Shown here: piece after piece, positions 26,686 to 36,914 of the stretch
Numbering within the stretch: position 1 is the stretch's first letter
How the letters are laid out: each line of letters starts with the position of its first letter
NCBI GenBank assembly: GCA_938042245.1
Contig: CALIRO010000018.1
Span: 1 to 64,000 of the forward strand
DNA length: 64,000 nt
Reading direction: 5' to 3'
Source of the DNA: an uncultured Thermoguttaceae bacterium
GTDB taxonomy: Bacteria > Planctomycetota > Planctomycetia > Pirellulales > Thermoguttaceae
Translations under genes and position numbers: made by a program
Notes under the pieces: model-generated
Databases searched by the model: none
What the model saw: only the letters and a program-made list of their open reading frames with translations
Told to the model about the DNA's origin: nothing

Positions 26686-29600
26686 ATGGCTGTCAGTCAA
26701 TTAATCATCCGAGGCGCCCGGGAGCATAATTTGCAGAATCTCTCGCTGGAGCTGCCCCGGAATCGACTGATCTGTTTTACCGGCGTCAGCGGATCAGGCA
26801 AAAGCTCCCTGGCCTTCGATACCTTGTATGCCGAAGGCCAACGCCGGTATGTCGAGAGTCTTTCCACCTACGCCCGTCAATTCCTGGGCCAAATGCCCAA
26901 GCCAGACGTCGATCACATCTACGGTCTCAGCCCAGCCATTTCCATCTCGCAAAAAACCGGGGCAGTCAATCCCCGGAGCACCGTCGGCACGATCACCGAA
27001 ATCTATGATTATCTTCGGGTGCTTTTTGCCCGGGTGGGGCAGGGGTATTGTCCTCAGTGTGGTCGGCCCATTACCGCCCAAAACCGAGAGAGTATTTTGG
27101 AACAAATCGCCTCTTTGCCCCCAGGCAGCCGAGTCTTGATTTTAGCTCCCCTTGTTCGCGGCCAAAAGGGGCACTACCGAGATTTGTTCGAAGACCTCCG
27201 CCGACAGGGGTTTATCCGGGCTCGGGTGGATGGACGGCTCGTCTCGCTGGACGAAGACCTCCAGCTCCAAAAGAACGTCCGACACTGGATCGAGGTGGTC
27301 ATCGACCGGCTCCGATTGAGCGGCAACTTTCGGCCCCGATTGGCCGAGGCAGTGGAACTGGCCCTCCGGCTGGGCGAAGGCACCCTGATTGCGGCCGTCG
27401 AACAGACCCCCAATCCGGAATCGGAAAATCCCCCCTGCCCGGACGGCGCAAAATCAAAAACCGGCCACCAAGCAAAAACAGGCCGAAGGGGTTCGGCAAT
27501 GGCCGAGCTATTCGAGTCGGCTATCGGCTCCCCTGAGCCGTTTGAGATGTCAAACCCACGGGCCGGGGCCTTCCAGAACTCAACCGGCCCCGCACGATCT
27601 GGTGGCCAAACCGTTGGCCGTGCCGCCGGCGCTTCTGGGGATATTCTGTTTTCCGCGGCGTATGCGTGCGGTCATTGTCGGCGGAGTTTTGAGCCGCCCA
27701 GTCCGCAGATGTTTAGTTTCAACAGTCCCCAGGGGATGTGTCCGGCTTGCGAGGGATTGGGACAAATATACACCTTCGATCCCGCCCTCCTCATCCCCAA
27801 TCCAAGCCGATCCTTCCAGCAAGGCTGCATCGAACCAATCGGCCGCTGGCAAGACCTCAGCCGCTGGCAACGCCATATCTACCGCGGCGTGGCCGAAACC
27901 CTGGAACGCAAATACGGACTGGAACCCGGCACCATCCTCGAAACGGCCTGGGAAGAACTCGACCCAAAGTTCCAACAGGCCCTCCTGTGGGGCACCGGCG
28001 AGGAACATATTACGTTTACCTGGCGGGCAGGGCCGACCGGCTACAAATGGGGCGGCACATTCGAGGGGGTGATTGCCCAACTTCTGGCCCAATATAAAAC
28101 CACCTCCAGTCGAATCCACCGCCGCGCCCTCGAAAAATACATGCGGATTATGCCCTGTCAGGCCTGCGGAGGGCAGCGACTGAATGAACAGGCCCGCTCC
28201 GTCAAACTGGCCTCCGCCTCTGATCGGTTTGCCCAAAACCCTTGCCAATCCCTGCCCGAAGTTTGTGCTCTTTCTGTGGCCGACGCCGAAGAGTTCTTCG
28301 AGCACCTGCAGCTCGATCCAACCGGCCAAAGAATCGCCGAAGAACTTCTGAAAGAAATCCGAGCCCGGCTCCGATTTTTGCGAAACGTCGGTTTGGAATA
28401 TCTAACGTTGGATCGGCCTGCCCCCACCCTTGCCGGCGGCGAATTACAGCGGATTCGTCTGGCCAGTCAAATCGGCGCCGGCCTGGTCGGTGTCCTTTAC
28501 ATTCTAGACGAACCCTCCATCGGTCTGCATGCTCGGGATCAACGGCGATTGCTGGATACGTTAGCGGCGCTCCGTGACCAAGGCAATACGGTCATTGTGG
28601 TCGAACACGATGAAGAAACGATCCGATCGGCGGATTGGATTGTTGATTTCGGTCCTGGCCCAGGAGTTCGAGGCGGTCGGATCGTCGCCCAAGGGACTCT
28701 GGAAGATATTCTCCGAACCCCGGAAAGTATTACCGGCCAGTATCTAGCAGGCCGACGGGCCATCCCCGTACCCGTTCAGCGTCGGCCAGTGCCGGATCCG
28801 ACTCCCCTTCTACAAACCGCAGCTACCTCAGAGGATCCCTCGGGCAGGGCCGACCTGAATACGCCCGCTAGCACCAGGAATCTCAAAGAACCCCCTTCTG
28901 GAAAGGCGGAACAGACCACCTCGGCGGAAGGACCCTTCCTAGGCGGGGGTAATGGCCGAGGCCAACGCCGCCCACGGCGCCGTTACCGCGTTCCAGAGGC
29001 CTTGGCCAGTGCGGAGGGAGCGCCCGGTTGGTTGGTCGTCCGAGGCGCTACGCATAACAACTTGAAAAACATCGATGTGCCGATCCCCCTGGGCCGGTTC
29101 GTCTGTGTTACCGGCGTAAGCGGTAGTGGGAAAAGCTCCCTGGTAAGCGACATCCTGATCGAGGCCCTCCATCGGGACCTCAACGGCGGCCAGGGTAATC
29201 CCGGCGCCTACCGCACCATCGAAGGCCTCCAATATCTGGACAAAATGATCGCCATTGATCAATCGCCCATTGGGCGAACGCCCCGCTCGAACCCGGCCAC
29301 CTACATCAAATTGGCCGAGGACATCCGAGACCTGTTCGCCCAATTGCCGGAAGCGAAGATGCGAGGCTTTGGACCGGGCCGGTTCAGCTTTAACGTCCGG
29401 GGCGGACGATGCGAAGCCTGCGAAGGCCATGGCGCCACCAAATTGGAAATGGACTTTTTGGCCGATATCTGGGTCCCCTGCCCCGTATGCGAAGGCCGCC
29501 GATTCAATCGGGAAACCTTGCAGGTCCGCTTCAAAGGCCGCTCAATCGCCGACGTCTTCGATATGGATGTTCAGGAGGCCCTGGAACTTTTTGAAAACCA

Positions 29601-32600
29601 ACCCAAAATCCACCATAAACTCCAAACTCTGCATAAGGTGGGTCTGGATTATCTGAAATTGGGTCAGCCGTCCCCCACGCTTTCCGGCGGTGAAGCGCAG
29701 CGGATCAAGTTGGCCCGAGAGCTTGTCCGACCCAGCACCGGCCGAACTTTCTACATCCTGGACGAACCCACCACCGGATTGCATTTTGCCGACATCGAAC
29801 TGCTGTTAAAAGTCCTGCATGATTTTGTAGATGCTGGCAATACGGTTCTGGTAGTCGAACACAATATGGAGGTGATCAAGACGGCGGATTGGATCATCGA
29901 TCTGGGTCTAGAGGGAGGCGAAGCGGGCGGTCGAATTGTGTGCATGGGACCACCGGAACAAGTGGCTCAATGTGCTGATTCTTACACTGGCCAAGTGCTC
30001 CGAGGCTATCTGCCCGCGTTCCAGCGAGCCCCAGGCGATGGCCGATCGACTGTCCGCATTCGGCGCCGGGTACTTCCTGCAAAACCGGTCGGATCGGGCC
30101 TGCCGGTTTCCCCCGGCGCTCCATCTGCAGGCCGCCGAAAAACTGCTGCCGGCCATGGGCCTCCCCAACAAGCCATCTTCGTTCGGGGCGCCCGCCAAAA
30201 CAACCTCAAAAGCATTGATGTGGTCATACCGCATGAACGGATTACCATCTGCTGCGGCCCGAGCGGTTCGGGCAAAACCTCCCTAGCCATGGAAACCCTC
30301 TACGCCGAAGGACAACGCCGTTATGTGGAAAGCCTCAGCCCGTATGCTCGGCAGTTCGTCAGCCAAATGCCCAAGCCGCACTTCGAGCATATCGAAGGCC
30401 TGCTCCCGGCCGTTGCCATTGAACAAAAACACCTGGGCCATACGCCCCGTTCCACCGTCGGTACTGTAACCGAGATTTACGACTATCTTCGGGTGTTAAT
30501 GGCTCGACTTGGCCAGCCGTATTGCCCCCAATGCGACCTGCCGGTGGGGACGCAAACGGCCGATCAGATTACCACCAAAATTACTAGCCTGCCGCCCGGC
30601 AGTCGAGTGTATCTGACCGCCCCGGTCGATCTGGAACAGGGGGAAACGTATGAAGATCTATGGGGGCGGCTGAGATCGGAAGGCTATGTGCGAGTGCGGA
30701 TCGACGGCCTCACCTATCCCCTGGATCAACTGCCCGAGCTAGAGCGGCGGCGGAAGCACACCATAGAGGTGATCATTGATCGCTTGGTGGTTCGGTCGGA
30801 CCAGCAGAGCCGGATTGCCGGCAGTGTGGAAAATGCTCTGGCGGTGGGGAAGGGCATTTTGCGGGTCGTGCATGTAGCAGAAGGGGTGCCGGAGCCGATT
30901 TGGAAAACTGACGTTCATAGTCAACATCTGGCCTGCCCACGGTGCGGCCGCAGTTTCGAGCCGCTCACCCCGCACCATTTTTCCTTCAATAGCCCGATGG
31001 GCTGGTGCCCTGCCTGCCAGGGCTTAGGGGTCCAAATTGGCATCGATCCGGCCGCCCTCCTTCGAGACCAAAAACTGCCCCTGGTCGAAGGAGCCATGCT
31101 AGGTTGGCCGCTGCCTGAAAATCCCCTGTTTTCGCCGATGCTAGACGCCTTTGCCAAGGCCAGCGGCATTCCGACCGATCAAGCAGTCGAGCAGCTCAGC
31201 GCCCGGCAGCGTCGCTTGCTCCTGCAAGGCACTGGAGAGCAATGGTTCGAAGTGCCAGCTAGCGCCCTTTCCCCCTCCCAGCCGGATGCTCCCCCTGGCG
31301 ACATCTGGGCCCTATTGCCGAGGGGCGAAGGCGGCTGGCTTTTCCGCTTCCAATATAAGGGGCTGGTCCGGGCCGTGGAAGAGGCCTCCCGGATTGCGCC
31401 CGCGCTGCGGAGCCGATTAGAACCTCTGGTGGCCGAAGTGGAATGCTCCGTTTGCGCTGGCAGTCGGCTCCGGGAGGAAGCGGCCGCCGTACGCCTGCAA
31501 GGCCAAACCATCGACGAAATCTGCCGACTCCCCTTAGGCCGATTGCTCCAACAAATCCAACAGTGGCACCTGACGGATCGGGAACAAAAAATTGCCGGCC
31601 AGTTGGTGGAAGAAATAAAAAGCCGATTGCAATTTCTAATAGATGTGGGTTTGGATTATTTGACCTTGGCCAGGCCAGCTGCCGAGCTTTCCGGCGGCGA
31701 AGCCCAACGCATCCGATTGGCAGGCCAGTTAGGCCGGGCCCTGTGCGGCCTCCTCTATGTGCTGGATGAACCGACCATCGGCCTGCATCCTAGGGACAAC
31801 CATCGGTTGCTCCGGGCCTTGGCCAAACTCCGGGACCTGGGCAATACCCTGGTGGTAGTCGAACACGATCGGGAGCTGATCCGCCAGGCGGATCTGCTAA
31901 TGGATTTTGGACCGGGGGCAGGTCAATACGGCGGCCAGATTGTGGCCCAGGGGAGGCCCTCGGAGCTGGCCCGACGGCGCAGCTCGGTAACCGGCCCCTA
32001 CTTGTCCGGTCGAAAAGCCATCCCGATTCCGCTCAACCGTCGGATGCCGCACCAATGGGCCCAAGGACCGTTGCCCAGTTCCACCGCTCCGACCCACCGC
32101 CAAGAAGAATTCTTTTCCGCCACGGTTGTTTCGGCTGGCAGGCAGGCACCCAGCCGGAAAACCGCCGCCCAAAACTCCACCGGCAAAATCTACCAACCCG
32201 ATAGCCCCCGGGCCCCGATCGGTTGGCTGGAAATCATCGGCGCCCGACATCATAACCTGAAAAACATTACCGCCCGGATTCCCTTGGGCACCTTGACGGT
32301 AGTCACCGGACCGAGCGGCAGCGGCAAAAGCTCCCTGGTGGAGGAGATCTTGTACCGGGCTTTGGCCCGTCAGCTCCATCATGCCAATACCGTCCCGGGC
32401 CCCTATGACGCCATCGCCGGCGTGGAACATATTAACAAGGTCATCTGGGTGGATCAGCAACCGATCGGACAAACACCTGCTTCCAACCCAGCCACCTTTA
32501 CAGGCCTTTTTGATCTGATCCGGGAACTGTTTGCCCAATTGCCGGAGGCCAAACTGCGGGGCTATACACCCCGGCGATTTAGTTTTAATGTGCCGGGCGG

Positions 32601-34329
32601 ACGGTGCGAAAAGTGCGAAGGCTTGGGCCAAATCAAGGTGGAAATGCACTTCTTGCCGGATGTATGGGTACCATGCGATCAGTGCCAGGGCCGACGCTTC
32701 AATCCCGAAACCCTGGCTGTCCGCTACCACGGCAAATCGATCGCCGATGTCCTGGAGATGTCCTGTGGCCAGGCATTGAAGCTGTTTGAAAATCTGCCGA
32801 AAATTCGGCGGATTTTACAGACGCTTTGTGATGTAGGACTCGATTACTTGGCGTTGGGCCAGCCGGCCAATACACTATCGGGCGGGGAATCGCAGCGGGT
32901 GAAGCTGGCTGCTGAACTAGCCCGGCCAGAAACCGGCCGAACCTTGTACCTGCTGGATGAACCGACGACCGGCCTTCATTTTGAGGACATAAAAAAACTG
33001 TTGGATGTGCTTCAGCGCCTGGTCGATCTAGGCAACACGGTGGTGGTCATCGAGCACAACCTGGATGTGATCAAATGTGCTGATTGGGTGATCGACCTGG
33101 GGCCCGAAGCCGGCGAACAGGGCGGCTATGTCGTCGTAGCCGGTACCCCGGAAGACCTGGCCACCTACGCCCGCCAGTATCAAGCTGCCTTGCACCAACC
33201 GACACACGCCGCCCCAACCGGTGGGCCTGTCAAGGTAGACGGCAATGGCGCCGGACTGCTGCGCTCCTATACGGCCGAATACTTGGAGCCGGTCTTAGTT
33301 GCCGGCCCGTATGAAAGGCGGCCTCTTTACGATCCGGCAGCCCAGCACCAAGCTCAGCCCGGAGATATAGACCTGGAAAACCTTGGTCAGCAGGTTCGGA
33401 TGCCTTGGCAAGTGGATGGACGGCGCTGGCACTGCCAGGATCGGGTAGCCCGGAATGGACGGCCTTGCCGATGGGACGGCCGCATCCTAGCCGAGCTGGT
33501 CGACCGGATCGAAAAAACAGGCCTCTTTGCCCCCACGAATTGGAACTCCCGCAGTCTGGTGGAAATCTGCGGGCGACGAAAGACGGACGGCTGGTTTTTC
33601 CACGCCCTTACCGGGGAGGAATGGCTCCTAAAGATGAAATTCCGTACCGCTCAGCGGACATTCCAACGGACCCAACTGCTCGCTCAATTGGACCTCAAGC
33701 CTCTGAACGAAATGCCCAATCTGCCTATCTACGGTACCGAGCCTCGGGTACGATGTAAGAATTTTTCTGGTCCTTGGCAGGAGGTAGAACTGCAGGTCCA
33801 TAGTTACCAGGAGATCGACCGGCCGGAGTTTTGGCAGTTTTTGGATCGGGCGATCGAGGGGTTTAGACGCGTAACCCAACGGCTTCAGCAAAAACCGGAA
33901 GAGCTTTTGCCGTGGAAGGCTCTGGGGCGGGCTTGGCACTTGGCCCGACGAGGCTTCGGCCGAGGTACAACGCCCCAGTGGGAACCAGCCTTGTTGGAGA
34001 AGCTGGTGGAGCTTCTTGCTAAGGCGGCCCCAGATGCCCAGTTTGATTGGTCCCACCAACAAAGGGTCCCCCTATATTTGCCAGGCCGAAACACCCCCTG
34101 GGCCATTCTTCTTACCAAAAAGCCGGAGGCCGTGTATCTAGAATTGATTGGGCCGCCAGGCCGATTTACCCTAGGACAAACTGCTGCCTTGGCCTCCAAA
34201 GTCCAGATGCGTGCCGGTCAGTCCGACGGCGACCACCTCCGATTGGCCTTCCACAGGTTGGCCGACCTTCCTTCCGAAAAGCTACTCCAGTTCCTGCAAG
34301 AACACTATCAATCCCTGAACACTGCATAA
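26686..34329 (+). CDS. uvrA: Giant tandem-duplicated UvrA excinuclease subunit
   Basis: 2547 residues, against ~940 for usual UvrA. Two complete UvrA-like units are fused. Unit 1 has P-loops at ~33 (GVSGSGKSS) and ~809, signatures LAGGELQ and LSGGEAQ, and zinc-finger Cys pairs including CGHC/CPAC and CEAC/CPVC. Unit 2 has P-loops at ~1189 (GPSGSGKTS) and ~1874, signatures LSGGEAQ and LSGGESQ, and CPRC/CPAC and CEKC/CDQC. Walker B strands (LYILDEPSIGLH, LYLLDEPTTGLH) are intact. All four ATPase sites appear functional. A ~380-residue C-terminal extension (from ~2168) has no domain I recognise. The fusion would place both protomers of the UvrA dimer in one chain to start nucleotide excision repair. 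Unit 1 also has a low-complexity insert near residues 245-320. It is a single gene without obvious partners. Confidence 0.93.
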   Translation: MAVSQLIIRGAREHNLQNLSLELPRNRLICFTGVSGSGKSSLAFDTLYAEGQRRYVESLSTYARQFLGQMPKPDVDHIYGLSPAISISQKTGAVNPRSTVGTITEIYDYLRVLFARVGQGYCPQCGRPITAQNRESILEQIASLPPGSRVLILAPLVRGQKGHYRDLFEDLRRQGFIRARVDGRLVSLDEDLQLQKNVRHWIEVVIDRLRLSGNFRPRLAEAVELALRLGEGTLIAAVEQTPNPESENPPCPDGAKSKTGHQAKTGRRGSAMAELFESAIGSPEPFEMSNPRAGAFQNSTGPARSGGQTVGRAAGASGDILFSAAYACGHCRRSFEPPSPQMFSFNSPQGMCPACEGLGQIYTFDPALLIPNPSRSFQQGCIEPIGRWQDLSRWQRHIYRGVAETLERKYGLEPGTILETAWEELDPKFQQALLWGTGEEHITFTWRAGPTGYKWGGTFEGVIAQLLAQYKTTSSRIHRRALEKYMRIMPCQACGGQRLNEQARSVKLASASDRFAQNPCQSLPEVCALSVADAEEFFEHLQLDPTGQRIAEELLKEIRARLRFLRNVGLEYLTLDRPAPTLAGGELQRIRLASQIGAGLVGVLYILDEPSIGLHARDQRRLLDTLAALRDQGNTVIVVEHDEETIRSADWIVDFGPGPGVRGGRIVAQGTLEDILRTPESITGQYLAGRRAIPVPVQRRPVPDPTPLLQTAATSEDPSGRADLNTPASTRNLKEPPSGKAEQTTSAEGPFLGGGNGRGQRRPRRRYRVPEALASAEGAPGWLVVRGATHNNLKNIDVPIPLGRFVCVTGVSGSGKSSLVSDILIEALHRDLNGGQGNPGAYRTIEGLQYLDKMIAIDQSPIGRTPRSNPATYIKLAEDIRDLFAQLPEAKMRGFGPGRFSFNVRGGRCEACEGHGATKLEMDFLADIWVPCPVCEGRRFNRETLQVRFKGRSIADVFDMDVQEALELFENQPKIHHKLQTLHKVGLDYLKLGQPSPTLSGGEAQRIKLARELVRPSTGRTFYILDEPTTGLHFADIELLLKVLHDFVDAGNTVLVVEHNMEVIKTADWIIDLGLEGGEAGGRIVCMGPPEQVAQCADSYTGQVLRGYLPAFQRAPGDGRSTVRIRRRVLPAKPVGSGLPVSPGAPSAGRRKTAAGHGPPQQAIFVRGARQNNLKSIDVVIPHERITICCGPSGSGKTSLAMETLYAEGQRRYVESLSPYARQFVSQMPKPHFEHIEGLLPAVAIEQKHLGHTPRSTVGTVTEIYDYLRVLMARLGQPYCPQCDLPVGTQTADQITTKITSLPPGSRVYLTAPVDLEQGETYEDLWGRLRSEGYVRVRIDGLTYPLDQLPELERRRKHTIEVIIDRLVVRSDQQSRIAGSVENALAVGKGILRVVHVAEGVPEPIWKTDVHSQHLACPRCGRSFEPLTPHHFSFNSPMGWCPACQGLGVQIGIDPAALLRDQKLPLVEGAMLGWPLPENPLFSPMLDAFAKASGIPTDQAVEQLSARQRRLLLQGTGEQWFEVPASALSPSQPDAPPGDIWALLPRGEGGWLFRFQYKGLVRAVEEASRIAPALRSRLEPLVAEVECSVCAGSRLREEAAAVRLQGQTIDEICRLPLGRLLQQIQQWHLTDREQKIAGQLVEEIKSRLQFLIDVGLDYLTLARPAAELSGGEAQRIRLAGQLGRALCGLLYVLDEPTIGLHPRDNHRLLRALAKLRDLGNTLVVVEHDRELIRQADLLMDFGPGAGQYGGQIVAQGRPSELARRRSSVTGPYLSGRKAIPIPLNRRMPHQWAQGPLPSSTAPTHRQEEFFSATVVSAGRQAPSRKTAAQNSTGKIYQPDSPRAPIGWLEIIGARHHNLKNITARIPLGTLTVVTGPSGSGKSSLVEEILYRALARQLHHANTVPGPYDAIAGVEHINKVIWVDQQPIGQTPASNPATFTGLFDLIRELFAQLPEAKLRGYTPRRFSFNVPGGRCEKCEGLGQIKVEMHFLPDVWVPCDQCQGRRFNPETLAVRYHGKSIADVLEMSCGQALKLFENLPKIRRILQTLCDVGLDYLALGQPANTLSGGESQRVKLAAELARPETGRTLYLLDEPTTGLHFEDIKKLLDVLQRLVDLGNTVVVIEHNLDVIKCADWVIDLGPEAGEQGGYVVVAGTPEDLATYARQYQAALHQPTHAAPTGGPVKVDGNGAGLLRSYTAEYLEPVLVAGPYERRPLYDPAAQHQAQPGDIDLENLGQQVRMPWQVDGRRWHCQDRVARNGRPCRWDGRILAELVDRIEKTGLFAPTNWNSRSLVEICGRRKTDGWFFHALTGEEWLLKMKFRTAQRTFQRTQLLAQLDLKPLNEMPNLPIYGTEPRVRCKNFSGPWQEVELQVHSYQEIDRPEFWQFLDRAIEGFRRVTQRLQQKPEELLPWKALGRAWHLARRGFGRGTTPQWEPALLEKLVELLAKAAPDAQFDWSHQQRVPLYLPGRNTPWAILLTKKPEAVYLELIGPPGRFTLGQTAALASKVQMRAGQSDGDHLRLAFHRLADLPSEKLLQFLQEHYQSLNTA

Positions 34330-34439
34330 GGAGTTCCCAGCCGTATTGACCAGTAGCCTTTCTGCCGAATAAGGGGTGTTCCTTTTTCCATTCCCGGTAA
34401 CATGGTGGAGTGTCAGTTTTAGAAGTGGATATTTTTCTA

Positions 34440-34628
34440 GGAAGCTCTGCGAAATCCTGAATATCACACGAACTTTATGACCATTTGCTACGTTCCTTTG
34501 CCTATCGGTTCCCATTGCTGGGCAGTATGTATGGAGTCTCATATTGGCAGTGCCACTATATGTTGGGGCAACGGAGGGAGGTTCCGAAATAGTGTAAAAA
34601 TATCTCCTTTGGATTATTCAGAGGTTCC
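34440..34628 (+). repeat. R1 element copy A (MITE-like, 189 bp)
   Basis: Begins GGAAGCTCTGCGAAAT and ends ATTATTCAGAGGTTCC, an imperfect terminal inverted repeat (12 of 16). It is flanked on both sides by TCTA (34436-34439 and 34629-34632), a 4-bp target duplication. It is about 110 bases downstream of uvrA. Interior landmarks shared with the other copies are TTTGCCTATCGGTTCCC, GAGTCTCATATTGG and AAAAATATCTCCTTT. It encodes no protein. The rest of the 34330-34789 spacer shows nothing else apart from a weak R2-end-like motif at 34358 (TTTCTGCCGAAT). Confidence 0.85.
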
Positions 34629-34789
34629 TCTATATTTCTCTGCCCCAGAAATGACCCCCCTAAGCGATCAGAGTGTCTTACCATCGTTCCCTTCTTTGCT
34701 GGAGGGAGGAACGAGTTTTGGGATGGATACACTCCCCCCGCTAATGCTCGGAGAGTAGGTAATCTGGGCGATTTTCGGAGGGCGACAAC

Positions 34790-36745
34790 ATGCGGGCAAT
34801 GACAATCCAATTTAAGTTCACGATGTGGACAGTGGCGGTCTTGCTAGTGGCCAATGCCCTGTTGGCCATGGTAACGGTCGAATCCATTGGCCGTCGGTGG
34901 TTGGACGAGGTGCAGACGCGTGTACGACTGGATTTAAACTCAGCGCGGGCGGCCTACCAGAGCAGGTTGGAGCGTCTTGGTTGGTATCTTCGGGCATTAA
35001 CATTTAGTCGTACCATCACGTTGGGATTGCAGGAGGGGGACTGGCAGGCCATAGAAGCGCATCTCCAGAAGGCGTATCGCACGGGCAAGATGGACATTTT
35101 AACTCTTCTCGACGCCCACGGCCGAGTCGTCTGTCGGGCTCATCATCCCCAGTACCGAGGAGACTATCTTGTAAACAATCCGTTGATTGCCCAAGTGGTT
35201 CGACACAAGCAGGGCGTCCAAGGGACTGTGGTTCTTACAGCTCAGGAACTCCAGCGGGAATCGGTCCAGTTAGCCAAACAGGCTTATTTGGAAGTCCTGC
35301 CTACGCCAGCGGCGCATCCGACCCAAGATACTTTCCGGGCGGATGGGCTGATGCTGGCGGCTGCCGAACCGATGTTCGATTCTCAAGGGAATCTTTTGGC
35401 GATCCTTTTTGCCGCCGAATTGCTCAACAACGATTTTACCCTGGTGGATCAAATTAAACAGGAAGTCTTTGCCGACCAACAGGATGAGGGCCGAGACATC
35501 GGTACGGTAACTATTTTTCTGGGGGACCTTCGGATATCGACCAATGTGATCCGAGAGGACGGCCGCCGAGCAGTGGGTACCCGCCTCAGCGCCGCAGTGG
35601 CCGATGAGGTCCTTGGACAAGGCAAAACCTGGATCGGCGAAGCCTTTGTGGTAAACGACTGGTATATTACTGCCTATGAGCCGATCCGTGACCCCACCGA
35701 CCGAGTCATCGGCGTCTTGTATGTGGGGCTTTTGCACGCCCCGTTTTTACGAGAGCGCTACCGGATTACATGGACATTCGTAGGTTTTATTGCGGCGGCT
35801 TCTCTTATCAGTTTGATTTTCATTCAGCTCGGTAGCATCCTGGTTCTCCGGCCGATCCGTCGGATCCTGACGATGGCTCGGCGAGTCATGGAAGGGGATT
35901 TGTCCGCCCGGGTGGGCATCCGCCCGCCGGGGGAAATGGGGGTTTTATGTCAAGCCATTGACCAAATGGCCGACGCCATTCTTCACCGAGAGGAGCAGCT
36001 CAAAGCCGCTATGAGTAGGCAGATTACCAGAAGTGAACAGTTGGCTTCTGTCGGGCGATTGGCTGCCGGTGTGGCCCATGAAATCAATAACCCGTTAACC
36101 GGAATCCTCACCTTCGCCCATATCCTACGGGAAAAACCAAATATGGACGAACAGGATCGGCAGGATCTGGACCTGATTATCCGGGAGACTACCCGGGCGG
36201 CGGAAATTGTCCGTGGGCTTCTGGATTTTGCCCGGGAGCGGCCGCCCGACAAACACCCTTTGCAGATCAACGACGTGCTCCGCCGAACCTTGCGCCTGCT
36301 GAGCAATCAACGTGCCTTTAGCAATATCATGATTGTTGAAGACCTTCAGGAGGGGCTCCCCCTGATCGACGGCGATCCGAATCAATTGCAGCAGGTCTTT
36401 TTGAACCTCGCCCTGAACGCCTGCGAAGCAATGCCCCAGGGCGGCACCCTCCTAATAAGCAGTTCGGCGGACAAGGAGAAGGTCGTGGTGAAAGTGACCG
36501 ACACCGGCTGCGGCATCCCACCGGAACATCTGGATCGCATCTTTGAGCCATTCTTCACCACCAAGCCGGTCGGCAAGGGCACCGGCCTGGGGCTAAGCGT
36601 CAGTTATGGCATCGTCCAGCAACACGGCGGCAATATCGAGGTGGAAAGCAAAGTGGGTTTCGGCTCCACGTTTACGGTGCTCCTGCCGGTCCGAACTTCT
36701 CCAGGACCATCCCCTTCTGAATCCCCAACACCGGATTTAAAATAA
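34790..36745 (+). CDS. Membrane sensor histidine kinase (Cache-HAMP-HisKA-HATPase)
   Basis: 651 residues. One membrane helix near the N-terminus (about 10-30) and a second at ~330-352 enclose a ~300-residue extracytoplasmic sensor of the double Cache type, with the late strand [12 protein letters not shown] typical of it. A HAMP linker follows, then the H box [14 protein letters not shown] (His430), and an ATPase domain with N box [15 protein letters not shown] and G boxes DTGCGIPP and GKGTGLGLS. It autophosphorylates on ligand binding. ATG 34790 has GGAGGG 7 bases upstream. It is directly followed by an NtrC-type activator, its probable phosphorylation partner. The ligand is unknown; Cache domains usually bind small organic molecules. 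Confidence 0.93.
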   Translation: MRAMTIQFKFTMWTVAVLLVANALLAMVTVESIGRRWLDEVQTRVRLDLNSARAAYQSRLERLGWYLRALTFSRTITLGLQEGDWQAIEAHLQKAYRTGKMDILTLLDAHGRVVCRAHHPQYRGDYLVNNPLIAQVVRHKQGVQGTVVLTAQELQRESVQLAKQAYLEVLPTPAAHPTQDTFRADGLMLAAAEPMFDSQGNLLAILFAAELLNNDFTLVDQIKQEVFADQQDEGRDIGTVTIFLGDLRISTNVIREDGRRAVGTRLSAAVADEVLGQGKTWIGEAFVVNDWYITAYEPIRDPTDRVIGVLYVGLLHAPFLRERYRITWTFVGFIAAASLISLIFIQLGSILVLRPIRRILTMARRVMEGDLSARVGIRPPGEMGVLCQAIDQMADAILHREEQLKAAMSRQITRSEQLASVGRLAAGVAHEINNPLTGILTFAHILREKPNMDEQDRQDLDLIIRETTRAAEIVRGLLDFARERPPDKHPLQINDVLRRTLRLLSNQRAFSNIMIVEDLQEGLPLIDGDPNQLQQVFLNLALNACEAMPQGGTLLISSSADKEKVVVKVTDTGCGIPPEHLDRIFEPFFTTKPVGKGTGLGLSVSYGIVQQHGGNIEVESKVGFGSTFTVLLPVRTSPGPSPSESPTPDLK

Positions 36746-36914
36746 CTCCATAGGGACTCACCCTCGGGAAGCCATTGGTTCCCCCATGGGAAAAGGTCAA
36801 TCTACGGTCCATGGACCCAATGCGAAGAACCTGGGGCCGGAGCCTCTCTAGCGGGGGGATTTTTGGGCAAGGAGGTTGTCCAAATGTTCCCGGATCGCCT
36901 AAGGAGTCTGTTCC

